This document shows positions 35,173 through 43,528 of a stretch of 64,000 nt of DNA, piece after piece. The notes beneath the pieces were generated by a model. That model did no database searches and was not told the origin of the DNA. It saw nothing but the letters and a program-made list of their open reading frames with translations. The translations under genes and the position numbers were made by a program. Where the stretch lies: NCBI GenBank assembly GCA_964370295.1, contig CAYJIR010000006.1, positions 1-64,000 of the forward strand, read 5' to 3'. Position 1 is the stretch's first letter; each line of letters starts with the position of its first letter. This DNA is from JAAYCI01 sp964370295. GTDB taxonomy: Bacteria; Bacillota; Clostridia; Oscillospirales; Ruminococcaceae.

Positions 35173-36041
35173 CAAAAGACAAGCGCTTTCTCATCGTGGG
35201 CATGGGGCTGATGGGTGGCAGTTATGCCATGGGGCTTACTAGGGCCGGATATTCGGTAGACGGTTTAGATGAGAATCCCGATGCCATTGGGTATGCACTG
35301 GAGCATAAACTAATCGAAAACGGTGGAGATGCAAAACAAGCGCCCTTTTTACTGCGCAAGGCGGACTATATTATTCTTTCGTTGTATCCAAATGACATTT
35401 TGCCCTGGTTGCAAACACATCGAGCCAATTTTAAACCGGGTGCATTAATAAGTGATCTTGCCGGTGTGAAAGCTTGTTTTATAGAAGAAGCGCAAACCGT
35501 ATTGGCGCCTTGGCACGAGTTTATTGCCTGCCATCCAATGGCGGGAAGAGAAGTGAGTGGTGTGCAGCATGCAAGTGCCGATATGTTTCATGGGGCAAAC
35601 TTTTTAATTACACCCACAGAGCGTAACACAGAAACAGGTATGGAGTTTGCGCGTCAACTGGCACAAGTTTTGGCATTTGGGCACATAGAGGTGCTTTCTC
35701 CCGAGCATCACGATCAAATTGTAGCCTATGTTAGTCAGCTTACCCATGCGATTGCTGTCAGTTTGATGAATGCCAATGATGACCCTTTATTGCCCAAAGT
35801 AACCGGTGATAGTTTTCGCGATTTAACACGCATAGCAAACATGAATGCGCATCTGTGGAGTGAGCTGTTTTTAGCAAATGCGCCGACTTTGCTTTCGCAA
35901 ATAGACAGTTTTGCGGCCAGCTTGCAAACATTGCGTATGGCGTTGCTGGAAAAAGATAAGCAAGCATTGGAAACCATGTTTACAAATAGCACAAAACGTC
36001 GTTTGGACTTTGCCCGTGCAGACGAAACCGAAAAGATATAA
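35169..36041 (+). CDS. tyrA: prephenate dehydrogenase
   Basis: A 290-residue NAD(P)-dependent enzyme on the tyrosine branch. The Rossmann motif is VGMGLMGGSYAMGL, and the catalytic region has ACHPMAGREVSGVQHA. A helical dimerisation domain fills the C-terminal half (SQLTHAIAVSL). No ACT domain is present. The start overlaps the aroA stop in ATGA, so it is coupled to the aro operon. Confidence 0.92.
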   Translation: MTKDKRFLIVGMGLMGGSYAMGLTRAGYSVDGLDENPDAIGYALEHKLIENGGDAKQAPFLLRKADYIILSLYPNDILPWLQTHRANFKPGALISDLAGVKACFIEEAQTVLAPWHEFIACHPMAGREVSGVQHASADMFHGANFLITPTERNTETGMEFARQLAQVLAFGHIEVLSPEHHDQIVAYVSQLTHAIAVSLMNANDDPLLPKVTGDSFRDLTRIANMNAHLWSELFLANAPTLLSQIDSFAASLQTLRMALLEKDKQALETMFTNSTKRRLDFARADETEKI

Positions 36042-36069
36042 AATTTTGCATTGTAAACAAAAGAAAAAA

Positions 36070-36098
36070 TTGACAATAGCTGTTATATATGTTATTAT
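36070..36098 (+). promoter_or_regulatory. tRNA-Arg promoter
   Basis: TTGACA (36070-36075), a 17-base spacer and TATTAT (36093-36098) lie just upstream of the tRNA. Confidence 0.75.
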
Positions 36099-36110
36099 AA
36101 TTGAGGCTTT

Positions 36111-36187
36111 GCGCTGCTAGCTCAGCTGGATAGAGTGACTGGCTACGAACCAGTAGGCCGGGGGTTCGAATCCCTCGCAGCGCACCA
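36111..36187 (+). tRNA. tRNA-Arg (anticodon ACG)
   Basis: A complete cloverleaf: acceptor GCGCTGC/GCAGCGC, D arm GCTC-AGCTGGATA-GAGT, anticodon stem ACTGG/CCAGT around loop CTACGAA, and T arm GGGGG-TTCGAAT-CCCTC. The anticodon is ACG at 36145-36147, normally edited to ICG to read CGU, CGC and CGA. Discriminator A (36184) and an encoded CCA (36185-36187) follow. Confidence 0.97.
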
Positions 36188-36200
36188 TATGGGTATAACA

Positions 36201-36243
36201 GAAAAGCTGTCATCGGGAAAAATTCTCGATAGACGGCTTTTTT
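36201..36243 (+). terminator. terminator after tRNA-Arg
   Basis: AAAAGCTGTC and GACGGCTTTT form an imperfect stem around an inner CGGGA/TCTCG pairing, followed by a six-T run. Confidence 0.75.
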
Positions 36244-36447
36244 GTTGCCCGTTTTGGCAGAAAATACCTATTTTAACGATGATGGATTGTGAGCCGTCAT
36301 TTCGGGTTTAGGATAAGGACGGCGAATTTTTGCTTTATCGGTTTTTTCTATTTAAAAGCCTACAAAGCTATCGATATAGTCAAATCATATTCGTCAATAT
36401 TGATATTATCGACAAGTAAAACATAGGCAGTTTGCCAAATAAAATAC

Positions 36448-36465
36448 ATACATTCATGAATGTAT
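36448..36465. promoter_or_regulatory. operator 1: AcrR-like 18-bp palindrome
   Basis: ATACATTCATGAATGTAT is a perfect 18-bp palindrome. With flanks, its left half reads TACATACATT, like the half-site recognised by E. coli AcrR (from memory). It overlaps by one base the -35 of the promoter at 36465-36493. A matching site stands before the carbamoyltransferase gene. Confidence 0.8.
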
Positions 36466-36493
36466 TGACTATAGCTGCCAAGTGTGCTATATT
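36465..36493 (+). promoter_or_regulatory. promoter of the YjiH-like/TetR unit
   Basis: TTGACT (36465-36470), a 17-base spacer and TATATT (36488-36493). About 100 untranslated bases follow. The remaining spacer (36244-36447) shows no gene. Confidence 0.65.
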
Positions 36494-36590
36494 ACCCTAT
36501 GTAAACAAACAAAAATGAGAGATTTGCTATTTTTCGACATAATTTGATCTGATGCATTTTATTTGAGTAATTTTATGCATTTGTTATAGG

Positions 36591-37964
36591 ATGGTGATGC
36601 TTATGGAAGAGAATCACAATGAAAAGATTACTCGTCAAAATTGGAGGAAATTTCTTATACCGTCCCTCCTGGGAACTATCCTATTTTTAACCCCTATATC
36701 GTATCAGGGAACCACTACTTTGATTGTGGGTATTATTGTAGACATCATAGAAGAAATTTTGGGCCAAAGTCTTGTCGTAATTATGACTCTTCTTATTGTT
36801 TCAAGTTCGGCTATTTCTTTAATTCATGCACTTAAGCCAATGAGGTTCATCAAGAAAACCCCGGAGTTGAGCGCCATGTTTGAAACCACAAAATTTTGGC
36901 TTTCAATTCGAGTGCTGGGAGCGATCATGGCTCCTTTGATTTTATTTCATATAGGTCCCACGTGGCTTCATTCAGATACTACCGGTGGGAATATCTTGTT
37001 TGTGCTCTTGCCCGCTTGCGGGGTCTGGTTTGTTGCCTCTGGGCTTCTCTTACCATTGCTAACAGATTATGGTGCGATGGATTTTATTGGGGCAATATTT
37101 CAAAGATTTTCGAGAGTATTATTCCGCCTTCCGGGAAGAGCACTCATGGATTGTTTCGCCTCATGGGTAGGTTCTGGTGTTTGTGGAACCATGCTAACCA
37201 TTAACCAATATAACAAAGGATATTATACCGCAAGAGAGGCCTCGATAATCGTTACAAACTTCTCTGTTATAGGGATAGGTTTTACTGTTGCTATGTTGCA
37301 ATATATTCAAATTGAAGCCTTGTTTGTTCCTTTTTATATCTCTGTTATAGCCGTTGGCTTTGTTTGTTCTATCATAACACCTCGTATATGGCCGCTCAAT
37401 AAAGTGGTTGACCAATACGATGAGCAAGCGGGAAAACAAATTCATGAAGATGCTCCCCAAAACACATCCACTTTGCGTTGGGGGATACAGGCTGCCATTA
37501 AGCGCGCGAAAACATCACCTTCTGTGGGGACATTTTTTAAAAATGGCATTGCCAATACACTAAGCATCATCACAAACACTTGTCCTGTCCTCGTGGCCTT
37601 GGGAACGATTTGTTTGATTGTTGCAGAGTATACTTCTTTTTTTGAAATTATTTCATATCCATTTGTAGCATTGTTAAACCTGTTGCAGGTGCCAGAGGCC
37701 ACTTCGGCTGCACCGGCGCTTATCGTTGGTTTTGCCGACCAATTTCTTCCGTTTATTGTAGCCTCAGGTGTCACAGAAATCTATACTAAATTTGTTATAG
37801 GTGTTGTAGCGGTTTTGCAAATTATTTATATAACCGAAATAGGCGCAATGATTCTCACTTCGAGAATACCCCTTGGCATCGGAAAACTCTTTGTTATTTT
37901 TTTAGAGCGCACAATCATAAGTCTCCCACTTGTGGTTTTTATGGCAAATATTTTAGCAGTGTGA
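36591..37964 (+). CDS. YjiH-family membrane protein (nucleoside-recognition/GATE type)
   Basis: A polytopic protein of about 455 residues with roughly ten to eleven helices. The pattern of an N-terminal WRKFLIPSLLGTILFLTPIS, a central loop with DCFASWVGSGVCGTMLT and a second GIANTLSIITNTCPVLVALGT half resembles YjiH and related gate-domain proteins. Their substrates are unknown, though YjiH genes often lie by agmatine/arginine or peptide catabolic genes. Three in-frame ATG codons (36591, 36597, 36603) follow a TAGGATGGTGA stretch; the last two have better spacing. The next gene, tetR-like, begins within 30 bases, so both form one unit under operator 1. Confidence 0.75.
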   Translation: MVMLMEENHNEKITRQNWRKFLIPSLLGTILFLTPISYQGTTTLIVGIIVDIIEEILGQSLVVIMTLLIVSSSAISLIHALKPMRFIKKTPELSAMFETTKFWLSIRVLGAIMAPLILFHIGPTWLHSDTTGGNILFVLLPACGVWFVASGLLLPLLTDYGAMDFIGAIFQRFSRVLFRLPGRALMDCFASWVGSGVCGTMLTINQYNKGYYTAREASIIVTNFSVIGIGFTVAMLQYIQIEALFVPFYISVIAVGFVCSIITPRIWPLNKVVDQYDEQAGKQIHEDAPQNTSTLRWGIQAAIKRAKTSPSVGTFFKNGIANTLSIITNTCPVLVALGTICLIVAEYTSFFEIISYPFVALLNLLQVPEATSAAPALIVGFADQFLPFIVASGVTEIYTKFVIGVVAVLQIIYITEIGAMILTSRIPLGIGKLFVIFLERTIISLPLVVFMANILAV

Positions 37965-37992
37965 TAAAATGAAGCATAGAGGGGGTGAAGCT

Positions 37993-38601
37993 TTGGAGCG
38001 TAAACGAAATACAGCCGAAACCAAAGAAGAGATAATACAATCGGCGATAAGACTTTTTGAAGCACAGGGATACTCAAAGACCACTTTAGAACAAATTGCT
38101 GCCGGGGCCAATATGACCCGTGGCGCTTTCTATTGGAATTTTAAAACAAAAAAAGATCTTTTAGACGAAATAGAAAAACGGTATGAACGCTTTTACCGCA
38201 GCATCTATGATGAAGTGGTCGAGCAGGAGTCAGCATTGGAAACCTTGCGCATTCTCTTAAAAACCAACTTGGTAAAGAAACTTACACCCAGCCCATACAG
38301 TATCATGTTACGTTATAAAATCGAGTCTGCGATTGAGCTTAAAGAATTGATTGAGCGGCAGCAAAATTTGGATTATCAATTTATATCGTTTATTAAAAAC
38401 CAAGTTCAAAGAGGTATAGCGCAAAATGAATTTTCAAAAGAAATTAATGCAGAGGAAGTTGCCTTTTATATTTATAGTTTTCTCCTTGGTTTCGATTCTT
38501 TTGTGATGACCCATAGTCTAAATGCAGAGTCTAAGTTTTCGCCTGATAAAGAGATGATTTCTCGATATGTTGAGAAAATTCTTAAAGTTTTGCATCACTA
38601 A
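37993..38601 (+). CDS. TetR/AcrR-family transcriptional regulator
   Basis: A repressor of about 202 residues. The N-terminal HTH (KTTLEQIAAGANMTRGAFYWNF, about residues 26-47) is close to that of AcrR (TRGAIYWHF). The rest is an all-helical ligand-binding and dimer domain. TTG 37993 follows GAGGGGGTGA at good spacing and gives MERKRNTAETKEEI, like other AcrR starts; ATG 37969 is also possible. Its probable targets are the two palindromes at 36448 and 38651, so it should control itself, the YjiH-like gene and the carbamoyltransferase unit. The inducer is unknown; a guanidino compound or polyamine is a reasonable guess. Confidence 0.9.
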   Translation: MERKRNTAETKEEIIQSAIRLFEAQGYSKTTLEQIAAGANMTRGAFYWNFKTKKDLLDEIEKRYERFYRSIYDEVVEQESALETLRILLKTNLVKKLTPSPYSIMLRYKIESAIELKELIERQQNLDYQFISFIKNQVQRGIAQNEFSKEINAEEVAFYIYSFLLGFDSFVMTHSLNAESKFSPDKEMISRYVEKILKVLHH

Positions 38602-38610
38602 TGTGAGTAT

Positions 38611-38632
38611 CCCCTTTCGATTTCGAAAGGGG
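38611..38632 (+). terminator. hairpin between the TetR and carbamoyltransferase genes
   Basis: CCCCTTTCGA and TCGAAAGGGG form a ten-pair stem with a two-base gap. Only TATTAAA follows, so termination may be partial. Confidence 0.5.
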
Positions 38633-38650
38633 TATTAAACAACACATAAA

Positions 38651-38668
38651 ATACATCCATGTATGTAT
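38651..38668. promoter_or_regulatory. operator 2: AcrR-like palindrome before the carbamoyltransferase
   Basis: ATACATCCATGTATGTAT is palindromic except for one pair (C38657 with T38662) and has the same ATACAT-N-CATG-N-ATGTAT layout as operator 1. It lies 26 bases before the start codon. No good -35/-10 was identified, but TAAAAT (38647-38652) overlaps the site. Confidence 0.75.
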
Positions 38669-38693
38669 GTGAATATAAAATGGAGGTCACACT

Positions 38694-39815
38694 ATGCAAG
38701 TTGATTTGAAAGGTCGCCACTTTTTAGCACTGGAGGATTTCACCCCCGAAGAATTGCGGTATCTATTGGATCTTGCAGCAAAACTGAAGAAGGAAAAGAA
38801 AGAGGGAATTTCGCAAAGAAAATATCCGGGAAAAAATCTTCTCATGCTTTTTGAAATGGAATCAACACGCACACGTTGTTCTTTTGAAACTTCGGGCTGC
38901 GATTTGGGAATGGGAACTACCTATTTATCAAATTCACACTTTGGAGCCAAAGAAACCGTGAAAGATTCTATGAGAGTTTTTTCCGGCATGTATGATGCCA
39001 TTGCCTACCGTGGAACAGAACATGAGCAACTGGTGAAAATGGCAAATGAGTGCACAATTCCGGTTATCAATGGATTTACAAAACACCAGCATCCCACGCA
39101 GATGTTGGCCGACTTTATGACTTTGGACGAAGTATGGGGAAGAGAGGGCTACAAAGGCAAGACCATGTGCTATGTTGGCCGCGGCGGCGCTGCCTGTGCA
39201 GTTTCGTATGGTGTTGCCTGTGCCATGCTTGGTATGAACTTTAAATATGTTACCACTTTTATGTCGCTGACAGATGCCATTGCAACGCTTAGCCCCGATG
39301 AGCAAGAGCGTTACCATAAAGAAATTGAACGTGGCAGCATTCCAGACCGTGAATATGCCTATTTCAGTGATGAACAACAGAGCCTAATTGAATCGTTGTT
39401 TGTAAAATATAATCCACAGTGCTCTTTTGAGGTTACAGACAACTTGGATGCCGTAAAAGATGCCGATGTGTTGACAACCGAAAACTGGGGATTTTTTACG
39501 AATGGTGTGGATGCTTGGTTGCCGGGTATCGTGCGTTATGCCCCCTACCAAGTAAACCGGGCACTGCTGGATAGAACCGAAAATTCAAATGTCATCGTTA
39601 TGCACATGCTTCCCTCTACACACAACTGTGACCACACGGCCGGTAAAACGCTGATGGAAGCCATGACAGATCCGAAGCTTCGTGAGTTTCTAAGCGGTGG
39701 TTTTGAGGTGACCGACGAGGTGTTCGAAGCAAATGCTGAGGTAATCTTTAGAGAGGCCGAAAACCGTCAACATTCTATAAAGGCAGTTCTGGATGCAGTG
39801 TTGGGATATTCGTAA
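38694..39815 (+). CDS. atypical ornithine/putrescine-type carbamoyltransferase
   Basis: A 373-residue carbamoyltransferase. The carbamoyl-phosphate site is intact: STRTRCSFE at 57-65 and HPTQ at 133-136. The second-substrate loop, HCLP in ornithine and putrescine enzymes, is HMLP at 304-307, followed by STHNCDHTAG, so the usual cysteine is missing. Residues about 199-240 form an insertion, making it longer than the usual 310-340. The YQVN segment and AENRQHSIKAVL end resemble putrescine carbamoyltransferase. The neighbouring deiminase suggests that it phosphorolyses a carbamoyl product to carbamoyl phosphate, or the reverse. The substrate is unknown and probably not ornithine. Note also possible nitrogen salvage. 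Confidence 0.8.
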   Translation: MQVDLKGRHFLALEDFTPEELRYLLDLAAKLKKEKKEGISQRKYPGKNLLMLFEMESTRTRCSFETSGCDLGMGTTYLSNSHFGAKETVKDSMRVFSGMYDAIAYRGTEHEQLVKMANECTIPVINGFTKHQHPTQMLADFMTLDEVWGREGYKGKTMCYVGRGGAACAVSYGVACAMLGMNFKYVTTFMSLTDAIATLSPDEQERYHKEIERGSIPDREYAYFSDEQQSLIESLFVKYNPQCSFEVTDNLDAVKDADVLTTENWGFFTNGVDAWLPGIVRYAPYQVNRALLDRTENSNVIVMHMLPSTHNCDHTAGKTLMEAMTDPKLREFLSGGFEVTDEVFEANAEVIFREAENRQHSIKAVLDAVLGYS

Positions 39816-39839
39816 ACATAGAAAGGGGAGGAAAATATT

Positions 39840-41213
39840 ATGGGATATTTGCTTTGTTTGGTTCCAATTTTAGCGGCTTTTATTGTTGTAAGCCTTATAA
39901 AACGACCGTTTGAATCGGTTATTGTGGGTTTGGTTGTCGGGGTACTTATCCTTGGAATCACCACCGGAGACTATAATTTTCCAGCTCTATTCGTCTCGAT
40001 AATCAGTGCCGAAACTGCAGATGCCGGTACAGTTTGGGTTATTATATTCACGCTTTTGATAGGTATTTTTGTTGAAATTATAGATGCTTCTAAGGCTACA
40101 GCAGCTTTAAGCTCACTTGTTACAAGAAAATCACTTTCTGAAAAAAGGACCCTTTTGTCTGTGTTAACAATGGGAGTTCTTGTGTATCCCGATGAATTTT
40201 TAAAGGGCATCGTTTTGTGCTCTTATGGTAAAGATATCGGGCGCAAAAGTCGTGTTTCCATGTCTTCTATCAGCCTTTGCATTATCGCAATTTGTATTCC
40301 CCTCACCGTTGTCATGCCATTCACCACATATTCTACATATTTCGCGCAGTTGCTATCTTCCTTTGGTCTCAGCGAAAACTATACCATGGACTATATCACA
40401 AAAGTAATTCCATTTTTATTCTTTCCCATTGCGCTTGTTGTTATCATCTTTCTTTTTGCTTTTGGCATAATACCCAAGATTGGTGTTGTAAAAAAAGATG
40501 CCGAGGCAATAAAGAATGGAACCTACAACTATGAAGGCATTTACGGAAAAGAGATAGCGGCAGCGGAGGACGCCCCCGCAAAAGATAGTTCCAAAAAAGC
40601 AGCTAGCCCTATCGATTTTGCAGTGCCCTTGATTGTTCTTGTGGTGACTTCTCTTTTCTACGGTGGAGATTTGCTTGTTAGCTTATGCATCACATTGGTT
40701 GTCATGTTTGTGTGGTTTTTGGCCAGAAAAATACTCACTTTTGCAGAGTTTATGGATGCCTTCTTCCGTGGTATGAATAGCATGCTAAAACCCACGGCTT
40801 ATCTTGTTTTAGGATTTGCCATGACAGGTCTTGTTGACCAAATTGGTTTTCCCGAACTGGTTAGTGTTGTCACCTCTTGGATGGCACCGGCAGTATTCCT
40901 GCCCTTTATATTTGTGACTGCCGCTATATTTGGAATGCTGACAGGTATGCTTTGGCCAACTACCAGTTTGTTCTTGGCCGCTTGCCTGCCTATATCAGAA
41001 ACGATCGGAATCAGCCCGTTCATCCTAGCTGCGACATTGTTTTCAAGCGCGGCTCTAGCTTCCGTATTAAGCCCCCGTGGTTCATTGATTATGCTTATCA
41101 GCCAAGAACTAAAAACAGATGTTGTGCACGAAATGAAAATCATTCGTCCTTACACTTTAATGGCGGGCGGAATTGCCACTATCGCTTACCTTTTGGTTGG
41201 ATTTATGGTATAA
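39840..41213 (+). CDS. NhaC-family antiporter-like transporter
   Basis: A 457-residue membrane protein with about 11-12 helices and one long cytoplasmic loop (about 215-260, rich in Lys/Ala/Glu). Motifs such as GVLVYPDEFLKGIVLCSYG, the central MLWPTTSLFLAACLP and SSAALASVLSPRGSLIML place it near NhaC-type Na+/H+ antiporters and related substrate/product exchangers. It lies between carbamoyltransferase and deiminase genes. In agmatine pathways that position holds the agmatine/putrescine exchanger, so it may be a substrate or product exchanger rather than a sodium pump. AGGGGAGG precedes ATG 39840. Confidence 0.75.
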   Translation: MGYLLCLVPILAAFIVVSLIKRPFESVIVGLVVGVLILGITTGDYNFPALFVSIISAETADAGTVWVIIFTLLIGIFVEIIDASKATAALSSLVTRKSLSEKRTLLSVLTMGVLVYPDEFLKGIVLCSYGKDIGRKSRVSMSSISLCIIAICIPLTVVMPFTTYSTYFAQLLSSFGLSENYTMDYITKVIPFLFFPIALVVIIFLFAFGIIPKIGVVKKDAEAIKNGTYNYEGIYGKEIAAAEDAPAKDSSKKAASPIDFAVPLIVLVVTSLFYGGDLLVSLCITLVVMFVWFLARKILTFAEFMDAFFRGMNSMLKPTAYLVLGFAMTGLVDQIGFPELVSVVTSWMAPAVFLPFIFVTAAIFGMLTGMLWPTTSLFLAACLPISETIGISPFILAATLFSSAALASVLSPRGSLIMLISQELKTDVVHEMKIIRPYTLMAGGIATIAYLLVGFMV

Positions 41214-41242
41214 CATGAAATAGGAATGATGAGGTGATCAAA

Positions 41243-42490
41243 ATGAATTATGATAATTTTCGCTACCCGGGAGAATTTGAAAAACAGCAAGCAGTTGTGC
41301 TTTGCTGGCCACGTATTTCCACCCCTGTGAAAGGGATGCACACATTGTCCGTATTTATCGAGATTGTAAAACATCTTCTGGATGAGGGCGAAGTTTACAT
41401 CAACTGTGGATATCCCGGAACCTTAGAATCTTTAAGACAAACACTTGAAGACGCGGGAATAGATGAAAAAAGGATACATATAACACAATTTCCAGACAAA
41501 ATGAGTTGGGCCAGAGACTACGGGCCGGATATGTTGACGGATGGACATGGGCATATGCGCCTGGCTAAATTTCGTTTTAATATGTATGGAGAAGGGATTG
41601 AAAGCGGCGAAAACTCTGTGAATTGTGCAAACTTCTCTGCACATATGGCCATAAAAATGGGATGCTGTGATTTTGATGTGGCAAAGCTCATAACAGAAGG
41701 TGGAGACAAGGAGTTTAATGGGGCAGGTATTATGATGGCTTTAGAGAGCTCTGAGGTCAATAAGAGAAATCCCAACTTCACAAAAGCCGAAGTAGAAGAG
41801 GAATTTAAACGGATATTTAGGCTGGAAAAAGTCATTTGGTTGCCGGATGGCGTGTATGATGATGAGTATACCACTTTGGATATTTTGGACACATTAGAGG
41901 ATGGAAGCCCTGTCTATCGCTGTGGTTCTGCAAATGGACATATAGATGAAATGTGCCGTTTTGTAGACAAAAACACCATATTGTTGGCGGAAGTCTCCGA
42001 AGAAGAAGCCGGTGAATTGAAGTCTGCCAAGATAAGCAAAGAGCGCCTAGATAAAGCTTATGAGATATTGAAAGAGGCAACGGATGCCGAGGGTAAGCCA
42101 TTTAAAATACTACGTATGCCCATACCCAAGCCTTTCTATATCATGACGACGGAGGATGACTGGTCAAACCGCACCTGGGGAAACCGATTTGCGGACAATG
42201 GCGATCTTAATTTGCTTGACGACGGAACACCGATGCCCTGCGGAAATTTTTTGATGCAACCGGCCATGAGTTATTGCAATTTTCTTATATTCAATCGTAA
42301 AGTTTTGGCCCAGGTCTATTGGGAGCCCGGCCGCTCTGAAAAAATAAAGGCAAAGGATGAAGCTGCCCTTAATGTTTTAAAAGAGGCCTTCCCCGACAGA
42401 GAAATCGTGCCCATTTTGGCAACGGACCTCAATATTCGTGGCGGTGGGATTCATTGTGTCACAAAAAATATAGCGAGCGATGCCATCTAA
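41243..42490 (+). CDS. agmatine deiminase-family (PPAD-type) guanidino hydrolase
   Basis: A 415-residue enzyme of the penta-propeller guanidino-modifying family. Catalytic positions can be aligned: MSWARDYGP with Asp92, EGGD at 152-155, NGHIDE with His233 and Asp235, and GGGIHCVT with nucleophile Cys405. Agmatine deiminases normally have WxRD and GNIHC, so the motif order fits, but an extra segment around 165-195 makes this one longer. It would hydrolyse a guanidino group to a ureido group plus ammonia. Product and substrate cannot be fixed; N-carbamoylputrescine from agmatine is the nearest known reaction. GAGGTGA lies five bases before ATG 41243. Confidence 0.8.
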   Translation: MNYDNFRYPGEFEKQQAVVLCWPRISTPVKGMHTLSVFIEIVKHLLDEGEVYINCGYPGTLESLRQTLEDAGIDEKRIHITQFPDKMSWARDYGPDMLTDGHGHMRLAKFRFNMYGEGIESGENSVNCANFSAHMAIKMGCCDFDVAKLITEGGDKEFNGAGIMMALESSEVNKRNPNFTKAEVEEEFKRIFRLEKVIWLPDGVYDDEYTTLDILDTLEDGSPVYRCGSANGHIDEMCRFVDKNTILLAEVSEEEAGELKSAKISKERLDKAYEILKEATDAEGKPFKILRMPIPKPFYIMTTEDDWSNRTWGNRFADNGDLNLLDDGTPMPCGNFLMQPAMSYCNFLIFNRKVLAQVYWEPGRSEKIKAKDEAALNVLKEAFPDREIVPILATDLNIRGGGIHCVTKNIASDAI

Positions 42491-42515
42491 AAAGAAGTGT
42501 CACCTGGTTATAAAA

Positions 42516-42555
42516 ACTAAAAGCCACCCGGTAGATGGATCGGGTGGCTTTTAGT
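42516..42555. terminator. terminator of the deiminase unit
   Basis: ACTAAAAGCCACCCG (42516-42530) and CGGGTGGCTTTTAGT (42541-42555) are perfect 15-bp arms with a ten-base loop. T-rich ends on both strands suit the convergent GNAT gene as well. Confidence 0.9.
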
Positions 42556-42646
42556 GAGTATGAATAATTTACAACGACATAAGTGCATGAAACATGTGCT
42601 ATGATTTTGTGAGCATAGAACTTTTGAAATAGGGATAAATTCCCAG

Positions 42647-43219
42647 TTACGGCTCATAGATAACGGCAAGCATATTAGCGGTTTCTTCCTCCGAATAGGC
42701 ACCATTCCCATATTTTTCAATCTCATCGGGTGTAAAAAATTGATGTATATCAAAATCGTGTATTTGCTTAAATCCACACTTTTCATAGGTGTGAATTGCC
42801 TGCGGATTTTTTGTCCAGGGCCGCATTAAAAAGGTATTAATATCAAATTTTTGATGAAGATAGTTCTTCATCATAGAAACTGCTTTGGTTCCAATCCCCT
42901 TTCCTGTGTGCTTCTTGGAGACAAACCAAATGTGAAATTCTACATTGGTGATGGGGGCGTCATGGTAGGTATGATAAAATATGCCCACAATTTCTTTATT
43001 ATATTCGATAAATAAATACTTGTTCAGGCTGTCCCGTTCATTAAAAAATTCTGCTTTTTCGTCTCGAATGTCTTCCCATCTAAAATCAGACAGATTGTTA
43101 AACATGGACAAAATAATTTCGCTGTCTTCCATGCTTAAGTCATAGAGTAAACGACGATCTGATTCTTGGGCAAAAAGCATTGTAAGTTCTCCGTTGGAGA
43201 CACATTCTTTTCTTTTCAT
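42647..43219 (-). CDS. GNAT-family N-acetyltransferase
   Basis: A protein of about 190 residues. The acetyl-CoA loop is KKHTGKGIGTKAVSMM (about 110-125), after the strand NVEFHIWFVS. The C-terminal RPWTKNPQAIHTYEKCGFKQIHDF is the usual second half. The overall layout resembles aminoglycoside 6'-type and ribosomal alanine-type acetyltransferases, but the substrate is not predictable. ATG 43219 is chosen after an AGGATG-like site; the frame is open further upstream without a good start. It stands alone. Confidence 0.8.
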   Translation of the reverse strand: MKRKECVSNGELTMLFAQESDRRLLYDLSMEDSEIILSMFNNLSDFRWEDIRDEKAEFFNERDSLNKYLFIEYNKEIVGIFYHTYHDAPITNVEFHIWFVSKKHTGKGIGTKAVSMMKNYLHQKFDINTFLMRPWTKNPQAIHTYEKCGFKQIHDFDIHQFFTPDEIEKYGNGAYSEEETANMLAVIYEP

Positions 43220-43384
43220 AAGGCCACATCCTATTCTAGGTGATAAATGATAATAAACTTTATATAAAGAAAGTTCAGAGTTACTTGACACATTTCTTTT
43301 CAGTATACCATTGTCATTTAAAACCCACAAGAACGATTTTATTCCATGTAATGATTTTAAGGCTCACTGAACAAACAAAAACCT

Positions 43385-43441
43385 TGCACTCCACTGTGTT
43401 TTCGCTTTTTCATTTAAGAGGCGAAAACACAGTGGAGTGCA
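43385..43441. repeat. 21-bp perfect inverted repeat
   Basis: Left arm 43385-43405 (TGCACTCCACTGTGTTTTCGC would read 21 bases; its core is CACTCCACTGTGTTTTCGC) and right arm 43421-43441 are exact reverse complements with a 15-base spacer. No T-run follows on either strand. It is the first of three adjacent hairpins in the 300-base gap between the GNAT gene and ilvE. Confidence 0.85.
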
Positions 43442-43459
43442 TCAAAATATGCGGTGGGG

Positions 43460-43488
43460 CTGAATGAACCCTTCCGGGGTTCATTCAG
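43460..43488. repeat. 12-bp inverted repeat hairpin
   Basis: CTGAATGAACCC (43460-43471) and GGGTTCATTCAG (43477-43488) pair exactly around a five-base loop. TAGGCATTATTTTATAATAAAA follows, so weak plus-strand termination is possible. Confidence 0.8.
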
Positions 43489-43528
43489 TAGGCATTATTT
43501 TATAATAAAAAGATCACTTACAAAGCAA

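Noticed and set aside
38694..39815. Plain ornithine carbamoyltransferase (argF)
   Set aside because: The HCLP motif is HMLP, there is an insertion, and the genes around it are deiminase-type and not arginine synthesis genes.
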